Shown here: piece by piece, positions 26,258 through 35,236 of the stretch
Layout: the number at the start of each line of letters is the position of its first letter
How positions within the stretch are numbered: position 1 is the first letter of the stretch
Origin: Streptomyces sp. HUAS YS2
GTDB lineage: Bacteria > Actinomycetota > Actinomycetes > Streptomycetales > Streptomycetaceae
Reading direction: 5' to 3'
Assembly: GCF_033343995.1 (NCBI RefSeq)
Contig: NZ_CP137573.1
Location: 7,659,001-7,723,000 of the forward strand
Length of the DNA: 64,000 bases
Position numbers and translations under genes: made by a program
Notes under the pieces: model-generated
Databases searched by the model: none
Told to the model about the DNA's origin: nothing
Seen by the model: only the letters and a program-made list of their open reading frames with translations

Positions 26258-27856
26258 ATGCACGCACGCGCCCAACTGGCGATGAAAGACGTCTCCAAAG
26301 CCTTTGGTGACCGCTCCGTCCTGGACCAGGTCACCCTCACGGTCCGCCCCGGCGAACGGGCGGGGGTGATCGGCGAGAACGGCTCCGGCAAGTCCACCTT
26401 CCTGCGCCTGCTGGCCGGCCTGGAGCAGCCCGACACCGGCGAGGTCACCGTCGCGTTCCCCGGCGGCACCGGCCACCTCGCCCAGACCCTTGACCTCGAC
26501 CCCGCCCTCACCGTCCAGGACGCCGTCGACGAGGCGCTCGCCGACCTGCGCGAACTGGAGCGGCTCCTGCACGAGGCCGAAGGGAACCTGACCGATGCGG
26601 CCGCCCTCGATGCGTACGGCGAGTTGCTCACCGCGTTCGAGGAACGCGGCGGCTACGAGGCCGACGCGCGCGTGACGGCCGCTATGTACGGGCTGGGCCT
26701 GGCCCACGTCACCGCGGACCGGGTGCTGGGCACCTTGTCGGGCGGGGAACGTTCCCGCCTGGCGCTGGCCTGCATACTGGCCGCGCAGCCTGAGTTGTTG
26801 CTGCTGGACGAGCCGACCAACCACCTCGACCGCGACGCCGTCGACTGGCTGGCCGGGCAGCTGCGCGCCCACCGCGGCACCCTGGTCGCCGTCACCCACG
26901 ACCGCGACTTCCTCGAGCGGGTGACGACCGTGATCCTGGAGGTCGACCGCGACACCCGCTCGATCACCCGCTACGGCGACGGCTGGTCCGGCTACCGCAC
27001 TGCCAAGGCCGCCGCCCGGGCACGCTGGGAGCAGCGCCATCAGGAGTGGCTGACCGAGCTGGCTCAGACGGAGAGGCTCGTCGCTTCCGCGGGCGAGCGG
27101 CTGGCCGCGAGCGGCAAGGACCCGGGGGAGGGCTTCGGCAAGCACCGTCGTTCCCACGAGGCCAAGCTCGGCGGTCAGGTGCGTGCGGCCCGGCAGCAGT
27201 TGTGGAAGCTGCAGCAGTCGCCCGTGCCCGCCCCGCCTAAGCCGCTGCGCTTCACCGCGGCTCTGAAGACCGCAGGTCCCGAGGCCGATCCCGTTCTGCT
27301 GGCCGGTGTCACCGTCGGAGGCCGACTTCACGTCGAGGACCTGGCCGTCGCTCCGGGCGGGCGACTGCTCGTCACCGGCCCCAACGGAGCGGGCAAGACC
27401 ACCCTGCTGCGCGTACTGGCCGGTGACCTGGAGCCCGGCACCGGCAGCACGAGGCTCTCGGCCCGCATCGGCTACCTGCCGCAGGAGCTGCCCGCGGCAC
27501 CCATTCGGCTCCCACTGCTCGATGCCTTCGCGGCCGGCCGGCCCGGCCCGGCCGAGGAGCACGCCGAGGAGCTGCTGGCCCTCGGTCTCTTCCGCGAGGA
27601 CGACCTGGCAGTCCCCGTGCTCGCGCTCTCCGTGGGGCAGCAACGACGCCTGGCACTGGCCCGGCTCGTGACACGCCCGGTGGACCTTTTGGTCCTGGAC
27701 GAGCCGACCAACCACGTGGCGCTGTCCCTGGTCGAGGAGCTGGAGCAGGCCCTGGCCCACTACCCGGGTACCGTCGTCGCGGTCTCGCACGACCCCGGCT
27801 TCCGCGCCGGTTTCGCCGGGGAGGAACTGCGCCTGCAGGCAGGCCGAATCCAGTAG
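26258..27856 (+). CDS. ABC-F ATPase (ribosome-protection type)
   Basis: 532 residues from ATG 26258. Two ABC domains without membrane helices. First: Walker A GENGSGKST (about 39-47), signature LSGGERSR (about 160), Walker B LLLLDEPTNHLD. Linker about 215-325 with basic KHRRSHEAKLGGQ. Second: Walker A GPNGAGKTT (about 374-382), degenerate signature LSVGQQRR (about 457), Walker B LLVLDEPTNHVAL. This is the antibiotic-resistance ABC-F class (macrolide/lincosamide/streptogramin type), which dislodges drugs from the 50S subunit. Specificity not predictable. A short leader ORF lies upstream. Confidence 0.9.
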   Translation: MHARAQLAMKDVSKAFGDRSVLDQVTLTVRPGERAGVIGENGSGKSTFLRLLAGLEQPDTGEVTVAFPGGTGHLAQTLDLDPALTVQDAVDEALADLRELERLLHEAEGNLTDAAALDAYGELLTAFEERGGYEADARVTAAMYGLGLAHVTADRVLGTLSGGERSRLALACILAAQPELLLLDEPTNHLDRDAVDWLAGQLRAHRGTLVAVTHDRDFLERVTTVILEVDRDTRSITRYGDGWSGYRTAKAAARARWEQRHQEWLTELAQTERLVASAGERLAASGKDPGEGFGKHRRSHEAKLGGQVRAARQQLWKLQQSPVPAPPKPLRFTAALKTAGPEADPVLLAGVTVGGRLHVEDLAVAPGGRLLVTGPNGAGKTTLLRVLAGDLEPGTGSTRLSARIGYLPQELPAAPIRLPLLDAFAAGRPGPAEEHAEELLALGLFREDDLAVPVLALSVGQQRRLALARLVTRPVDLLVLDEPTNHVALSLVEELEQALAHYPGTVVAVSHDPGFRAGFAGEELRLQAGRIQ

Positions 27857-28298
27857 TACCGCGACAGTGTGGGGAGCCCGGTGGCGATGTCGATTATCGC
27901 CACCGGCACCATCGCACGCTCGACGGCGGGTGACCGGTCGCCGTGGCGGCGCACGCCGGAGGCGAGGACTCGCTGAGCGGCGACGTGGTGTTCTTGGCCT
28001 CGGGCGTATCCGCTCTCGAGGCCAAGAACGACACCCGAGCGTGGTTCGTTCGGTCGCGGCCAGAACTGAGCGACCGAGGATGCCGAGCCGCCGTGAGCAC
28101 CATGATCCGCGCGCGGGCAGCGGTTTGGCGGGCTTCCAGTACTCAAGCCGTGCGGACTTCCAGTACTCCAGCCGTACATCGTGACCTGGCGCAGCGTCAT
28201 CGAGGTTGCATCGGCTGGCGAGGGTGAGACGACGGCCGGGGGCACCGGCATGTGTCGGGTCTACTGATTGCCCAGCGGATGCCCCAGTCGGGTCGACC
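27857..28298. other. Gap with a large inverted repeat and a tandem repeat
   Basis: No recognised gene. It holds the 13-bp inverted repeat at 27990-28029 and two near-identical 19-mers (28133-28151, 28157-28175; CTTCCAGTACTC core, period 24). The minus-strand frame across it reads repeated LEYWK but no family was recognised. Confidence 0.5.
27990..28029. repeat. Perfect 13-bp inverted repeat, 14-base spacer
   Basis: GTTCTTGGCCTCG (27990-28002) pairs with CGAGGCCAAGAAC (28017-28029). It lies 134 bases after the ABC-F stop; it could be its terminator or a mobile-element relic. Confidence 0.65.
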
Positions 28299-28955
28299 TC
28301 ACGGCCGGGTGTGTCGCTCGGCGGCGTCGAACGCGGGCGCGAGCGGGGCCAGGGTCGCGCGGAGCTGGTCGGGCAGTGAGCCGGAGGGCACGACGAGTCC
28401 TCCGGCGCCGAAACTCCCGGCGGCCCCTGCGGTCCCGGCCGGTCGGAGCCAGCTTTCCAATGCGATGCGCACTGCCGCGGCCACGCTCGCTGCGAGAACG
28501 CGGGCTGTGTGCGTTCCGGCGTCACCCAGGCGCTCGGCGAGCACCGCCGTGAGAGAGGGCTCGATGCCGGCGGTGGCATCGAGGAACGCGTCGCGAAGCG
28601 CGGTGTGGGTGGTGATCAGCAGTAGCGCCTGCTGTTCGCGCTCACCGCTGGTGTTCGTGTACTGCTCGACCACAGCTTCGGTGACGGCGTCAGCCAGCCG
28701 CACACCTGCAGGCCGGGCCGCGACCGCGGCCGCGATCCGCGCCTCGCGGTCCGCGGTGACAGCGGAGACGATCGCCTGCTCGCGGCTGGCGAAGTAGTTG
28801 TTGTAGGTGCGCGGCGAGACCCCGGCCGCCTCGGCGATGTCCTCGACCCGCACCTGGTCCGGTCCGCGCTCAACGGCCAGACGCAAGGCCGCCTCGCGCA
28901 GCGCCTCGCGTGTTGCTTGCTTCTTCCGCTCGCGCAGCCCTGGTGGTGTCGTCAC
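28299..28955 (-). CDS. TetR-family transcriptional regulator
   Basis: 218 residues from GTG 28955 (VTTPPGLRERKKQATREALREAALRLAVERG). Canonical TetR HTH (about 10-57): VRVEDIAEAAGVSPRTYNNYFASREQAI. The C-terminal ligand domain is Ala-rich. It is divergent from the TIM-barrel-like gene at 29057, with a perfect 26-bp palindrome between them, so repression of both genes is likely. Confidence 0.93.
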   Translation of the reverse strand: MTTPPGLRERKKQATREALREAALRLAVERGPDQVRVEDIAEAAGVSPRTYNNYFASREQAIVSAVTADREARIAAAVAARPAGVRLADAVTEAVVEQYTNTSGEREQQALLLITTHTALRDAFLDATAGIEPSLTAVLAERLGDAGTHTARVLAASVAAAVRIALESWLRPAGTAGAAGSFGAGGLVVPSGSLPDQLRATLAPLAPAFDAAERHTRP

Positions 28956-28987
28956 AGTGTCAGCGTTCCATACAAGAGTGCGTGCAC

Positions 28988-29013
28988 GCAAACTTGCGTG
29001 CACGCAAGTTTGC
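28988..29013. promoter_or_regulatory. Perfect 26-bp palindrome, TetR operator
   Basis: The left half is GCAAACTTGCGTG (28988-29000) and the right half is its exact reverse complement (29001-29013), with no spacer. An extra half-site GTGCACGCAA lies just to the left (28982-28991). It is located between the divergent TetR (28955) and 29057 genes. Confidence 0.88.
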
Positions 29014-29056
29014 TGTCAGCCTCGTCCCGACCTAGACCGACAGAGGGGACGTCACC

Positions 29057-30082
29057 ATGCGGGCAAGAGGAATGACCTACGACACCGGATTCGTCGTGCA
29101 CGGCCAGATATCGCGCGACGACTTCGACCCCGAGGTGGTCCGGCGTGAGCTCGCCATCATCCGCGACGACCTGCACTGCAACGCGGTCCAGATCATCGGC
29201 GGCGACCCGGACCGACTGGAGCTGGCGGCCGGTGCCGCCGCCGAGCTCGGCCTGGAGGTCTGGTTCTCGCCCTATCCGCTGGAGCTGGATCCGGAGCAGA
29301 TCCTCACGCTCTTCCGGGACTGCGCCGAGCGAGCGGAACGGCTCCGGCAGCAGGGGGCCACGGTCGTGTTCGTCGCGGGGGTCGAGCTGAGCGTGATGAA
29401 CCCTGGGTTCCTGCCCGGAAAGAGCCCGGAGGAGCGGGTCGAGCAGCTGATGAGCCAACCTGAGCGGAGGGCCGACGCGATGCGCGAGCTCGGCTTGCGC
29501 ATCAACGCATTCCTCGGCGACGCCGCGGCCGCGGTTCGAGAGCGCTTCCAGGGCAAACTCACGTACGCATCCATCCAGTTCGAGCAGATCGACTGGACTC
29601 CCTTCGACATGGTGACGTTCGAGCTGATCCGCTCCGCCGAGGTCGCCGACCGGTTCCGGGACGCGGTGCGCACCCTGGCCCAAGGCCCGAAGCCGCTCGC
29701 CATCACCGGGTTCGGCACCGCGGCCTACCGCGGCGCGGGGGACCGCGGTGGGCGGGTGCTGGAGGTGGTCGAGTACGACCCTGAGACCAAAGACCCAGTA
29801 CGGCTGGACGGCATATACGAGCGTGACGAGGCCGGCCAGGCCGCGTATCTGAGCGAACTGCTGGAGATCTTCGAGGCCGAGGGCGTGGACAGCGCGTTCG
29901 TGTTCCTGTTCGCCTTGCCCGGCTACCCCCACCGCCCCGACGGCGACCCCCGATACGACTTGGACCGGGCCGGCCTGGGCATCGTCAAACTCCTGGAAGG
30001 GCGCCGGGGACAGACCTACCCCGACATGGAATGGGAACCCAAGGCGGCGTTCACGGCGGTGGCGCAGCAGTATCGGAGGTGA
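29057..30082 (+). CDS. Conserved TIM-barrel-like protein, unknown function
   Basis: 341 residues from ATG 29057 (GAGGGG upstream). N-terminus MRARGMTYDTGFVVHGQISRDDFDPEVVRRELAIIRDDLHCNAVQIIGGD and GLEVWFSPYPLELDPEQILTLFRDCAERAERLR look like a glycosidase-type (beta/alpha)8 barrel; conserved ELS(VMN)PGFLPGKSPEERV and the C-terminal FVFLFALPGYPHRPDGDPRYDLD support the same. Homologues are sometimes annotated as abortive phage infection proteins without experimental basis that I know of. Divergent TetR with a strong operator implies ligand-induced expression. Confidence 0.75.
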   Translation: MRARGMTYDTGFVVHGQISRDDFDPEVVRRELAIIRDDLHCNAVQIIGGDPDRLELAAGAAAELGLEVWFSPYPLELDPEQILTLFRDCAERAERLRQQGATVVFVAGVELSVMNPGFLPGKSPEERVEQLMSQPERRADAMRELGLRINAFLGDAAAAVRERFQGKLTYASIQFEQIDWTPFDMVTFELIRSAEVADRFRDAVRTLAQGPKPLAITGFGTAAYRGAGDRGGRVLEVVEYDPETKDPVRLDGIYERDEAGQAAYLSELLEIFEAEGVDSAFVFLFALPGYPHRPDGDPRYDLDRAGLGIVKLLEGRRGQTYPDMEWEPKAAFTAVAQQYRR

Positions 30083-30494
30083 CAGACCCGGCGGACGGTG
30101 CCCACGGGTCCGGATCTGCGCCGCGGCGCAGTTGAACAGAGCAACCGGCCTCTTGGCGGGCGTGCACGCCCGTCCGTGCAGTCATGACGAGCCAGAACGA
30201 GGACGGCATCCTTGCCCCGCGCCGCGCACCGGTCCTGGTGCGCGGCCGCCCGTGGTCTGGGCCGAGCCGACCATCCAGGGCCAGCGACCGTCGACGACAA
30301 CGGCCACGATGGCAAGCGGTTCACAGTGGCGCAGGGCCGCCGCCGGAGTGGCGTACGCCCACCGGGCGACGGACAATCTTTCCTGATCCCGAATGGCCGG
30401 GTTCACCTCCCAGAGACGAGAAGATCCCAGCAGACTCGGGCCCTCTCGCCCTTCAGCTCCGCTGGTCGGCGCGGTGGCGAACACCGGAGGTGGC
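30083..30494. other. Gap, no supported gene; 16-bp palindrome
   Basis: About 410 bases between genes. It contains a perfect palindrome CGGGCGTGCACGCCCG (30157-30172), near the gene end, possibly a terminator of the TIM-barrel gene. Overlapping open frames are not recognisable. Confidence 0.45.
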
Positions 30495-30899
30495 ATGAAC
30501 GATCCGCTGATGATCCTCGGGCAGGCGCGCCAAGGTCCCGTACCGGTGGATTGGCGAGTCTTCACCAAGAAGCGGGGAAAGGTCTCCGGTTTCCTGCGCG
30601 GGACAGCGAATGATCCTGACCCGCTGCTCGTCATCACCCCGGACGGCGCCATCGAATACAAGGACAACCACAACCAGATTTCGATTATCAACTTCTACGA
30701 TCTGGCTGAAATAACGCTACAAGTGCGCGGAAGTAGCTTCTCCGACAGTTCTATCGTGAATCTGACCGTATGGGTCGACCTCAACTACCGCGACGGTAGA
30801 AAGACAAAATGGCGATCCGAATCATTCGCGGACAACATGCAGACGATTCAGAGCTTCATCGAAGCGTACGGCGCCCACAAGGCGCTCCGAGGAACCTGA
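30495..30899 (+). CDS. Hypothetical protein with lower GC content
   Basis: 134 residues from ATG 30495 (GGAGG 4 bases upstream). Beta-rich: LLVITPDGAIEYKDNHNQISIINFYDLAEITLQVRG and VNLTVWVDLNYRDGRKTKW, then a helix SFADNMQTIQSFIEAYG. The fold looks like a small PH-like or antiparallel beta domain; no family recognised. Codons such as AAT, ATA and AAA are more frequent than in neighbours, suggesting recent acquisition. Confidence 0.65.
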   Translation: MNDPLMILGQARQGPVPVDWRVFTKKRGKVSGFLRGTANDPDPLLVITPDGAIEYKDNHNQISIINFYDLAEITLQVRGSSFSDSSIVNLTVWVDLNYRDGRKTKWRSESFADNMQTIQSFIEAYGAHKALRGT

Positions 30900-31026
30900 C
30901 GGTACGCCTCATCGATCCGAAGGCCAGGCTCGTTGACGGCGTGAACTCCTGGGAGCCGTACTTGCCGAGCGGTGTTCCGTGACCGCACGCACGTGCGCCG
31001 CATCCCGTGCGGGCGTCTTCCCCGTT

Positions 31027-31626
31027 CTACTCCACCGGCTCGCACCAAGCGGCGACGAGATCGTGGAAGCGCGAGAAACGGGTGCCGGGAACAGTCTCGC
31101 CACTGAGCGGCTCGCCGTTGAGCCAGCAGATGTCGAAGATGTCGGTCTCGGTGTCGAGGAGGCAGCACACGCCACCGGTGGTGGCGGTGAGGTCGGTGAA
31201 CACCTTCCTGACGCTCGCGGACTGCACGAACATCCGGCTCATGCTCGAAGTAGCGGCTGTGAACTGCAGTGACGCAAAGTTCGGGTGCCATGCGGGGGAA
31301 AACCTGACCGTCAGGTAGATGTACCCGACCGACACCCGTCCCTGCTCGTCGATCCTGTCGGAATCGCGGAGGAAGAACTCGCGCACCGCGTCGTCGACGC
31401 CGACGACGATCGAAGTGTCCAGTTCGAGCGAGCCGCCTGCTGAACAGTCGACCGGTTCGCTCTTGAACTTCGAGGTGAACGGCACGATCAACTGCTCTCC
31501 GCCCGGCAGGGTCACCGGAAGCGGCGGCGTCTCGCGGCCTTGGGGGGCGAGCTCGGCCAGCCGGGTCAGTGCTCTCGCAACGTTCCGAGTGGGCATGAAG
31601 ATCTCATAGCTGTAGTCAAGCCCCAT
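31027..31626 (-). CDS. Conserved hypothetical protein (MGLDYSYEIF family)
   Basis: 199 residues from ATG 31626 (GGAGG-rich upstream). N-terminus MGLDYSYEIFMPTRNVARALTRLAELAP is a conserved Streptomyces family of unknown function; the middle has beta-rich SIVVGVDDAVREFFL and YIYLTVRFSPAWHPNFASLQFTA, and the C-terminus FDICWLNGEPLSGE. No membrane or export signal. Single gene. Confidence 0.7.
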   Translation of the reverse strand: MGLDYSYEIFMPTRNVARALTRLAELAPQGRETPPLPVTLPGGEQLIVPFTSKFKSEPVDCSAGGSLELDTSIVVGVDDAVREFFLRDSDRIDEQGRVSVGYIYLTVRFSPAWHPNFASLQFTAATSSMSRMFVQSASVRKVFTDLTATTGGVCCLLDTETDIFDICWLNGEPLSGETVPGTRFSRFHDLVAAWCEPVE

Positions 31627-31927
31627 ACCGCCCCGCCTCCCCTGTCCTGAGCCGTCATGCTGTCATGATCGGGATGGATCGCCCAGTTGTTTCCACCGTG
31701 GCCGGCTTCGTCCGGACGCAGTCGGCAACGTATGTGAACATCGGCTCGTCTCCGAGGAGGTCAGCTCCGAGCGAAAAGGCTGCCGCCTGCTGCTCACCGG
31801 GGACCCAGCAGCGGATGAAGACGCCGATCTGAAGCGCTCAGTCACAACACGCCGCCACCGCTGTCAGGTTGGAAATGGCTTCCTGACACCAACGGTGTTG
31901 GCCGACTGTTGCTCCCGGTCGACTGGC
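31627..31927. other. Gap, no supported gene
   Basis: Open frames overlap but nothing is recognisable. It separates the preceding gene from an IS relic and is probably decayed. Confidence 0.4.
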
Positions 31928-32298
31928 TCACCTGATCAGTCGGCGGAAGCCGATGAGGGCTGCGGCTCTGCCGACGAAGGCGAGGAATTGTTCGGCACTG
32001 CGTTCGTAGCGGCGGTGGAGCCTGCGGCAGCCGGCCAGCCAGGACTCGGTCCTTTCGACCACCCGCCGATGTCGGCCCAGCCGGTGCGAGGACTCGACGC
32101 CCTTGCGGGCGATGCGGTGTGGCAGCTGCCGCCAGGTGCAGCCCGACGTTGCCACGAAGATGATCGCGGCCAGGGCCTCGCGGTCGCCGGCCCGGCGCCG
32201 CCCTCCGCCCTGCGGACGTGTCACCACCGTTGGTGGCACACCCGCCTGTACAGCACCCACAACTCGTCCGGCACCAGCCGCTCAACGAGATCCGTCAT
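31928..32298 (-). pseudogene. IS5-type transposase with internal deletion and frameshift
   Basis: Starts MTDLVERLVPDELWVLYRRV at 32298, shifts frame near 32220, continues DREALAAIIFVATSGCTWRQLP and then jumps directly to HRIARKGVESSHRLGRHRRVVERTESWLAGCRRL, ending RLIR at 31928. The central catalytic DDE region (about 130 residues) is missing. Related C-terminal relics lie at 34.9, 40.2 and 50.4 kb. Confidence 0.8.
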
Positions 32299-32322
32299 GC
32301 ACGGATCAATGAACGATCACGC

Positions 32323-32343
32323 CATGAGAAACGACGTCTCATG
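32323..32343. repeat. Inverted repeat around the IS-end motif AGAAACGACGTC
   Basis: CATGAGA (32323-32329) and TCTCATG (32337-32343) flank AACGACG. The core AGAAACGACGTC recurs at 35616-35627 and 51214-51225 (the latter two share 17 bases). This copy lies just upstream of the transposase relic start and is probably the terminal repeat of that IS type. Confidence 0.5.
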
Positions 32344-32939
32344 CGGAGCGATCCCGGCCGACGGCCCGGTGGGTCGAAGCAACCGCGCCCCGCAGATCGA
32401 CTGGCGGTCGAGGAGGTCCACAACCCACGTTGCATCAACGGATGCATGCACACACACCACAGCAACGGGTCAGCAACGCAGCGGGGTTGAAGTGGAAGCA
32501 GACAGGCGGGGCCGCGTGTCCCTCACCCGGGCCGGCGCGCAACCCGGACGGCGCTACCGGGTCGAGCCTCAGGCGTCGAAGGAGGGCTTGGCGACGGCGT
32601 GGGCGTCCTCGGGGAGGTGGCAGCGGGTGATTTTCACGCCCCTGACCGTGGTGTCCGAGATGGAGAACGCGACCGGGTCGGCGAACGCCGCCGCCTGGAC
32701 AACGCGCAGGATGACGCCGCCTGCAGGCACATCGAGGCCACGCCGTCGACTGCCGGAGGCCCACGCATGAGTGTTGCCGGTACGGCGAACGAAAGGGGAG
32801 AAGGCTGCGCCGGGCTCCCTTTGCGCCTCGCGTCGCACGTGCTGCGTGCCACGCACGGTGGAAGAGTCGACCCCGACGACCGATCGGCCGAGCAGCCGCC
32901 GTGCCTCCTCGGCGCCATGACTGGAACGGGAGCCCTCCG
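32344..32939. other. Degraded region with a further transposase scrap
   Basis: On the minus strand around 32780-32900 the reading RRLLGRSVVGVDSSTVRGTQ resembles the VDSTIVRAHQHAAGAR block of IS5-type transposases, followed by unrelated frames. No intact gene is seen. Confidence 0.45.
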
Positions 32940-33545
32940 TTGCGCATCTACGCTCAGACACCCGCACGTCGGAGCCTCCAGGTGTTCGTGGACCTGATCG
33001 CCCTGACCCTGATCGTCGCCGTGGTCTGGGCAGCTCTTGCCGTCCGCGAGACGATCATGTTGCTGGCCGAGCCGGGGCGGAAGGTCGAGAGCTCGGGCGA
33101 CAGCCTCGCCGAGGAGCTCGGGAACGCGGGAGACGCCGCGTCGAACGTGCCGTTCGTCGGCGGCGTTCTCAAGAAGCCGCTCGATGCCGCGGCCGACGCC
33201 AGCTCCGGGTTCGCCGACGCGGGAGTGTCTCTCCAGGAGACCGTCAGCCAGGTCGCCAACGTGACCACGACGATCCTCATCACGGTTCCGGTGCTCCTCG
33301 TTCTGCTGCTGTGGCTCCCGCCGCGCCTCCTCTGGATCCGGCGCAGCACCACCCTCCGTACTCTCGTCGACGCTCCCGGAGGCGCAGACCTGCTCGCCCT
33401 GCGCGCTCTCACCGGTCCTCCGGGCGCACTCGCCAAGCTGCCGGCCCCACTCGGCGGATGGGCCGACGCCTGGCGGAACGGAGACGAGAGAGCCATCGCC
33501 GACCTCAGCGTGGTCGCCCTCAGGCGAGCCGGCCTCCGGCCCTGA
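32940..33545 (+). CDS. Two-helix membrane protein, unknown function
   Basis: 201 residues from TTG 32940 (GGGAG 7 bases upstream), reading MRIYAQTPARRSLQVFVDLIAL. One membrane helix lies at about 13-35, a soluble loop of about 70 residues with VPFVGGVLKKPLDAAADASSGFADAG follows, and a second helix at about 115-137 ends with a basic tail. Resembles a conserved actinobacterial membrane-associated family of unknown function. The ATG at 32901 would add residues lacking coding character. Confidence 0.65.
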   Translation: MRIYAQTPARRSLQVFVDLIALTLIVAVVWAALAVRETIMLLAEPGRKVESSGDSLAEELGNAGDAASNVPFVGGVLKKPLDAAADASSGFADAGVSLQETVSQVANVTTTILITVPVLLVLLLWLPPRLLWIRRSTTLRTLVDAPGGADLLALRALTGPPGALAKLPAPLGGWADAWRNGDERAIADLSVVALRRAGLRP

Positions 33546-34169
33546 AGATCCATCAGAGGTTCTGCTTGTAGAGCGTGTTCCGAATGTCCTGGCGTCTTGG
33601 GATTCCGTTCCCACTCATGTTGTGCTGGGTTCTGTCCGCCAGGTTGACGCGGCGAAGCTACTGGTGGGCACCTGGGCGGCGTCTGCGGTGGTGAAGGCTG
33701 GTGAGCGCCATCACGATGCCTCGGACTCAAAGTTCGCGGTCGTGACCACCGAACTGATCTGCCCCTTCGTGAGCAGCCACCTGGGCTTGGAGGGAGTCGG
33801 CTCTCAGATCGACTACGAGGACGGCGTTCCTGGCACCGGATCGAGGCCGTCTGGCATCCAGGGGATGCCGAGTAGGACATCCTTGAGCGGTTCCCCCAAG
33901 CCTGGCCTCCGGCCACCGGGGCAACGTCTGCGTCGTCCCCGACCCACGCCTCATGCTCACGGCTGTGGGCCAGTACACCGATCTCTCCTGTCGTCTCATC
34001 GAGCCAGGCCTGCTGCTGGCGGCGTTGTCCTTGGTGGCGCCGCCGTCGGATGCAAGGCTGACCAGATTTGCGGGGCGGCTGCCCGTAGGCGGAACCAGAT
34101 CGGCAGACGCGGCCGGGGCGGCGGGCGTGGCGTCGGGATGTGTACGGGTTGTCGGGTGATGATGGCGCT
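33546..34169. other. Gap of about 620 bases, no supported gene
   Basis: A plus-strand frame reading KLLVGTWAASAVVKAGERHH and a minus-strand frame across 33730-34290 are open but not recognised. Probably degraded insertion or gene remnants. Confidence 0.4.
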
Positions 34170-34805
34170 GTGCGACTTGATCATGTTTCCTATGCGGTGG
34201 CCCGCGACAGCTTCGTCTCGACCGTCCAGTGGATCGGATCGGCCCTCGGCGCCGGGTTCGTCGACGGGGGCGTGCACCCGCGATTCGGCACACGCAACTT
34301 CTTTCTCCCGCTGAGCGGCGGCACGTACGTCGAGGTCGTCACTACACTCGACCACCCCGCCGCCGACCGCGCACCCTTCGGCCGGGCGGTCGCGCGCCGC
34401 GCCGCCGAGGGCGGCGGCTGGCTCGGTTGGGTGGTCTCCGTCGACGACATCGCCCCGGTCGAGGCCCGTCTCGGCCGCACCTCGGCCGAGGGCCACCGTG
34501 TCCGCCCCGACGGGTTCGACCTGAGGTGGAAGCAGATCGGCCTGCTGGAGCTGCTGGAGGACCCGCAACTGCCCTACTTCCTGCAGTGGTTGGTTCCCAT
34601 CGAGGAGCGCCCGAGCGCCGACCCGCGCACCTCTACCACCATCCACGGGGTCTCCATCGCCGGCGACGCCGCTTCCATCGCCGAATTCCTCGGCGAACCA
34701 GCCGACCACCCCCTCGACCAGATCGACGTCACCTGGGTCGAGGATGAGGAACCGGGCCTGGTCTCGGTCGAGTTCGCCACCTCCCATGGCCCGGTCACGA
34801 TCTGA
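34170..34805 (+). CDS. Glyoxalase-like (VOC superfamily) protein
   Basis: 211 residues from GTG 34170 (VRLDHVSYAVARDSF). LDHVSYAV is the VOC start; GVHPRFGTRNFFLPLSGGTYVEVVTTLDH matches Glyoxalase_3-type domains (His and Glu ligands). The second half contains LLELLEDPQLPYFLQWLV and a second, weaker module. Substrate unknown. Confidence 0.82.
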   Translation: MRLDHVSYAVARDSFVSTVQWIGSALGAGFVDGGVHPRFGTRNFFLPLSGGTYVEVVTTLDHPAADRAPFGRAVARRAAEGGGWLGWVVSVDDIAPVEARLGRTSAEGHRVRPDGFDLRWKQIGLLELLEDPQLPYFLQWLVPIEERPSADPRTSTTIHGVSIAGDAASIAEFLGEPADHPLDQIDVTWVEDEEPGLVSVEFATSHGPVTI

Positions 34806-34904
34806 CCAGGGCCCGACTGCCCCGTGAGAGCAGTCGGCTGGGGTTTCCTGGCTAGCGCGTTTGCTTCTCACGGGCCGCGCCGCAGCCCGTCAGCCAGGGT
34901 CTGG

Positions 34905-35236
34905 AGCCGCTCGTGCGTGGCATCCCACCCATCCGATCCCGTCGCGGACCCCGGCGCCCGGCGAAACTGCGCGCGGACGAGGGCCACGACTACGCCCGTG
35001 CACGTCGATGGCTCCGCAAGCGCGGCATCCGCCCCCGCATCGCCCGCAAAGGGGTTGAGTCCTCACAACGGCTGGGCCGACACCGCTGGGTGGTCGAGAG
35101 AACCGTGTCCTGGCTGGCCGGCTGTCGAAGGCTCCACCGTCGCTATGAACGCAAGGCCGAGCACTTCCTCGCCTTCGTCGGTATAGCCGCAGTCCTCATT
35201 GGCTACCGCCGGCTCGCGCCCCTGCTCACGGCCTGA
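34905..35236 (+). pseudogene. IS5-type transposase C-terminal relic
   Basis: Reads PAKLRADEGHDYARARRWLRKRGIRPRIARKGVESSQRLGRHRWVVERTVSWLAGCRRLHRRYERKAEHFLAFVGIAAVLIGYRR. It lacks the N-terminal two thirds and ends next to the stop of the convergent hypothetical gene. The C-terminal end is over 90 percent similar by eye to the relics at 31.9 and 50.4 kb. Confidence 0.85.

Noticed and set aside
26168..28579. 803-codon minus-strand open frame
   Set aside because: Antisense of the ABC-F gene plus parts of neighbouring sequence; no protein features.
29057..30082. Calling this gene a phage abortive-infection protein
   Set aside because: The label occurs in some annotations of the family, but the sequence shows only a barrel-like enzyme; there is no defence context next to it.
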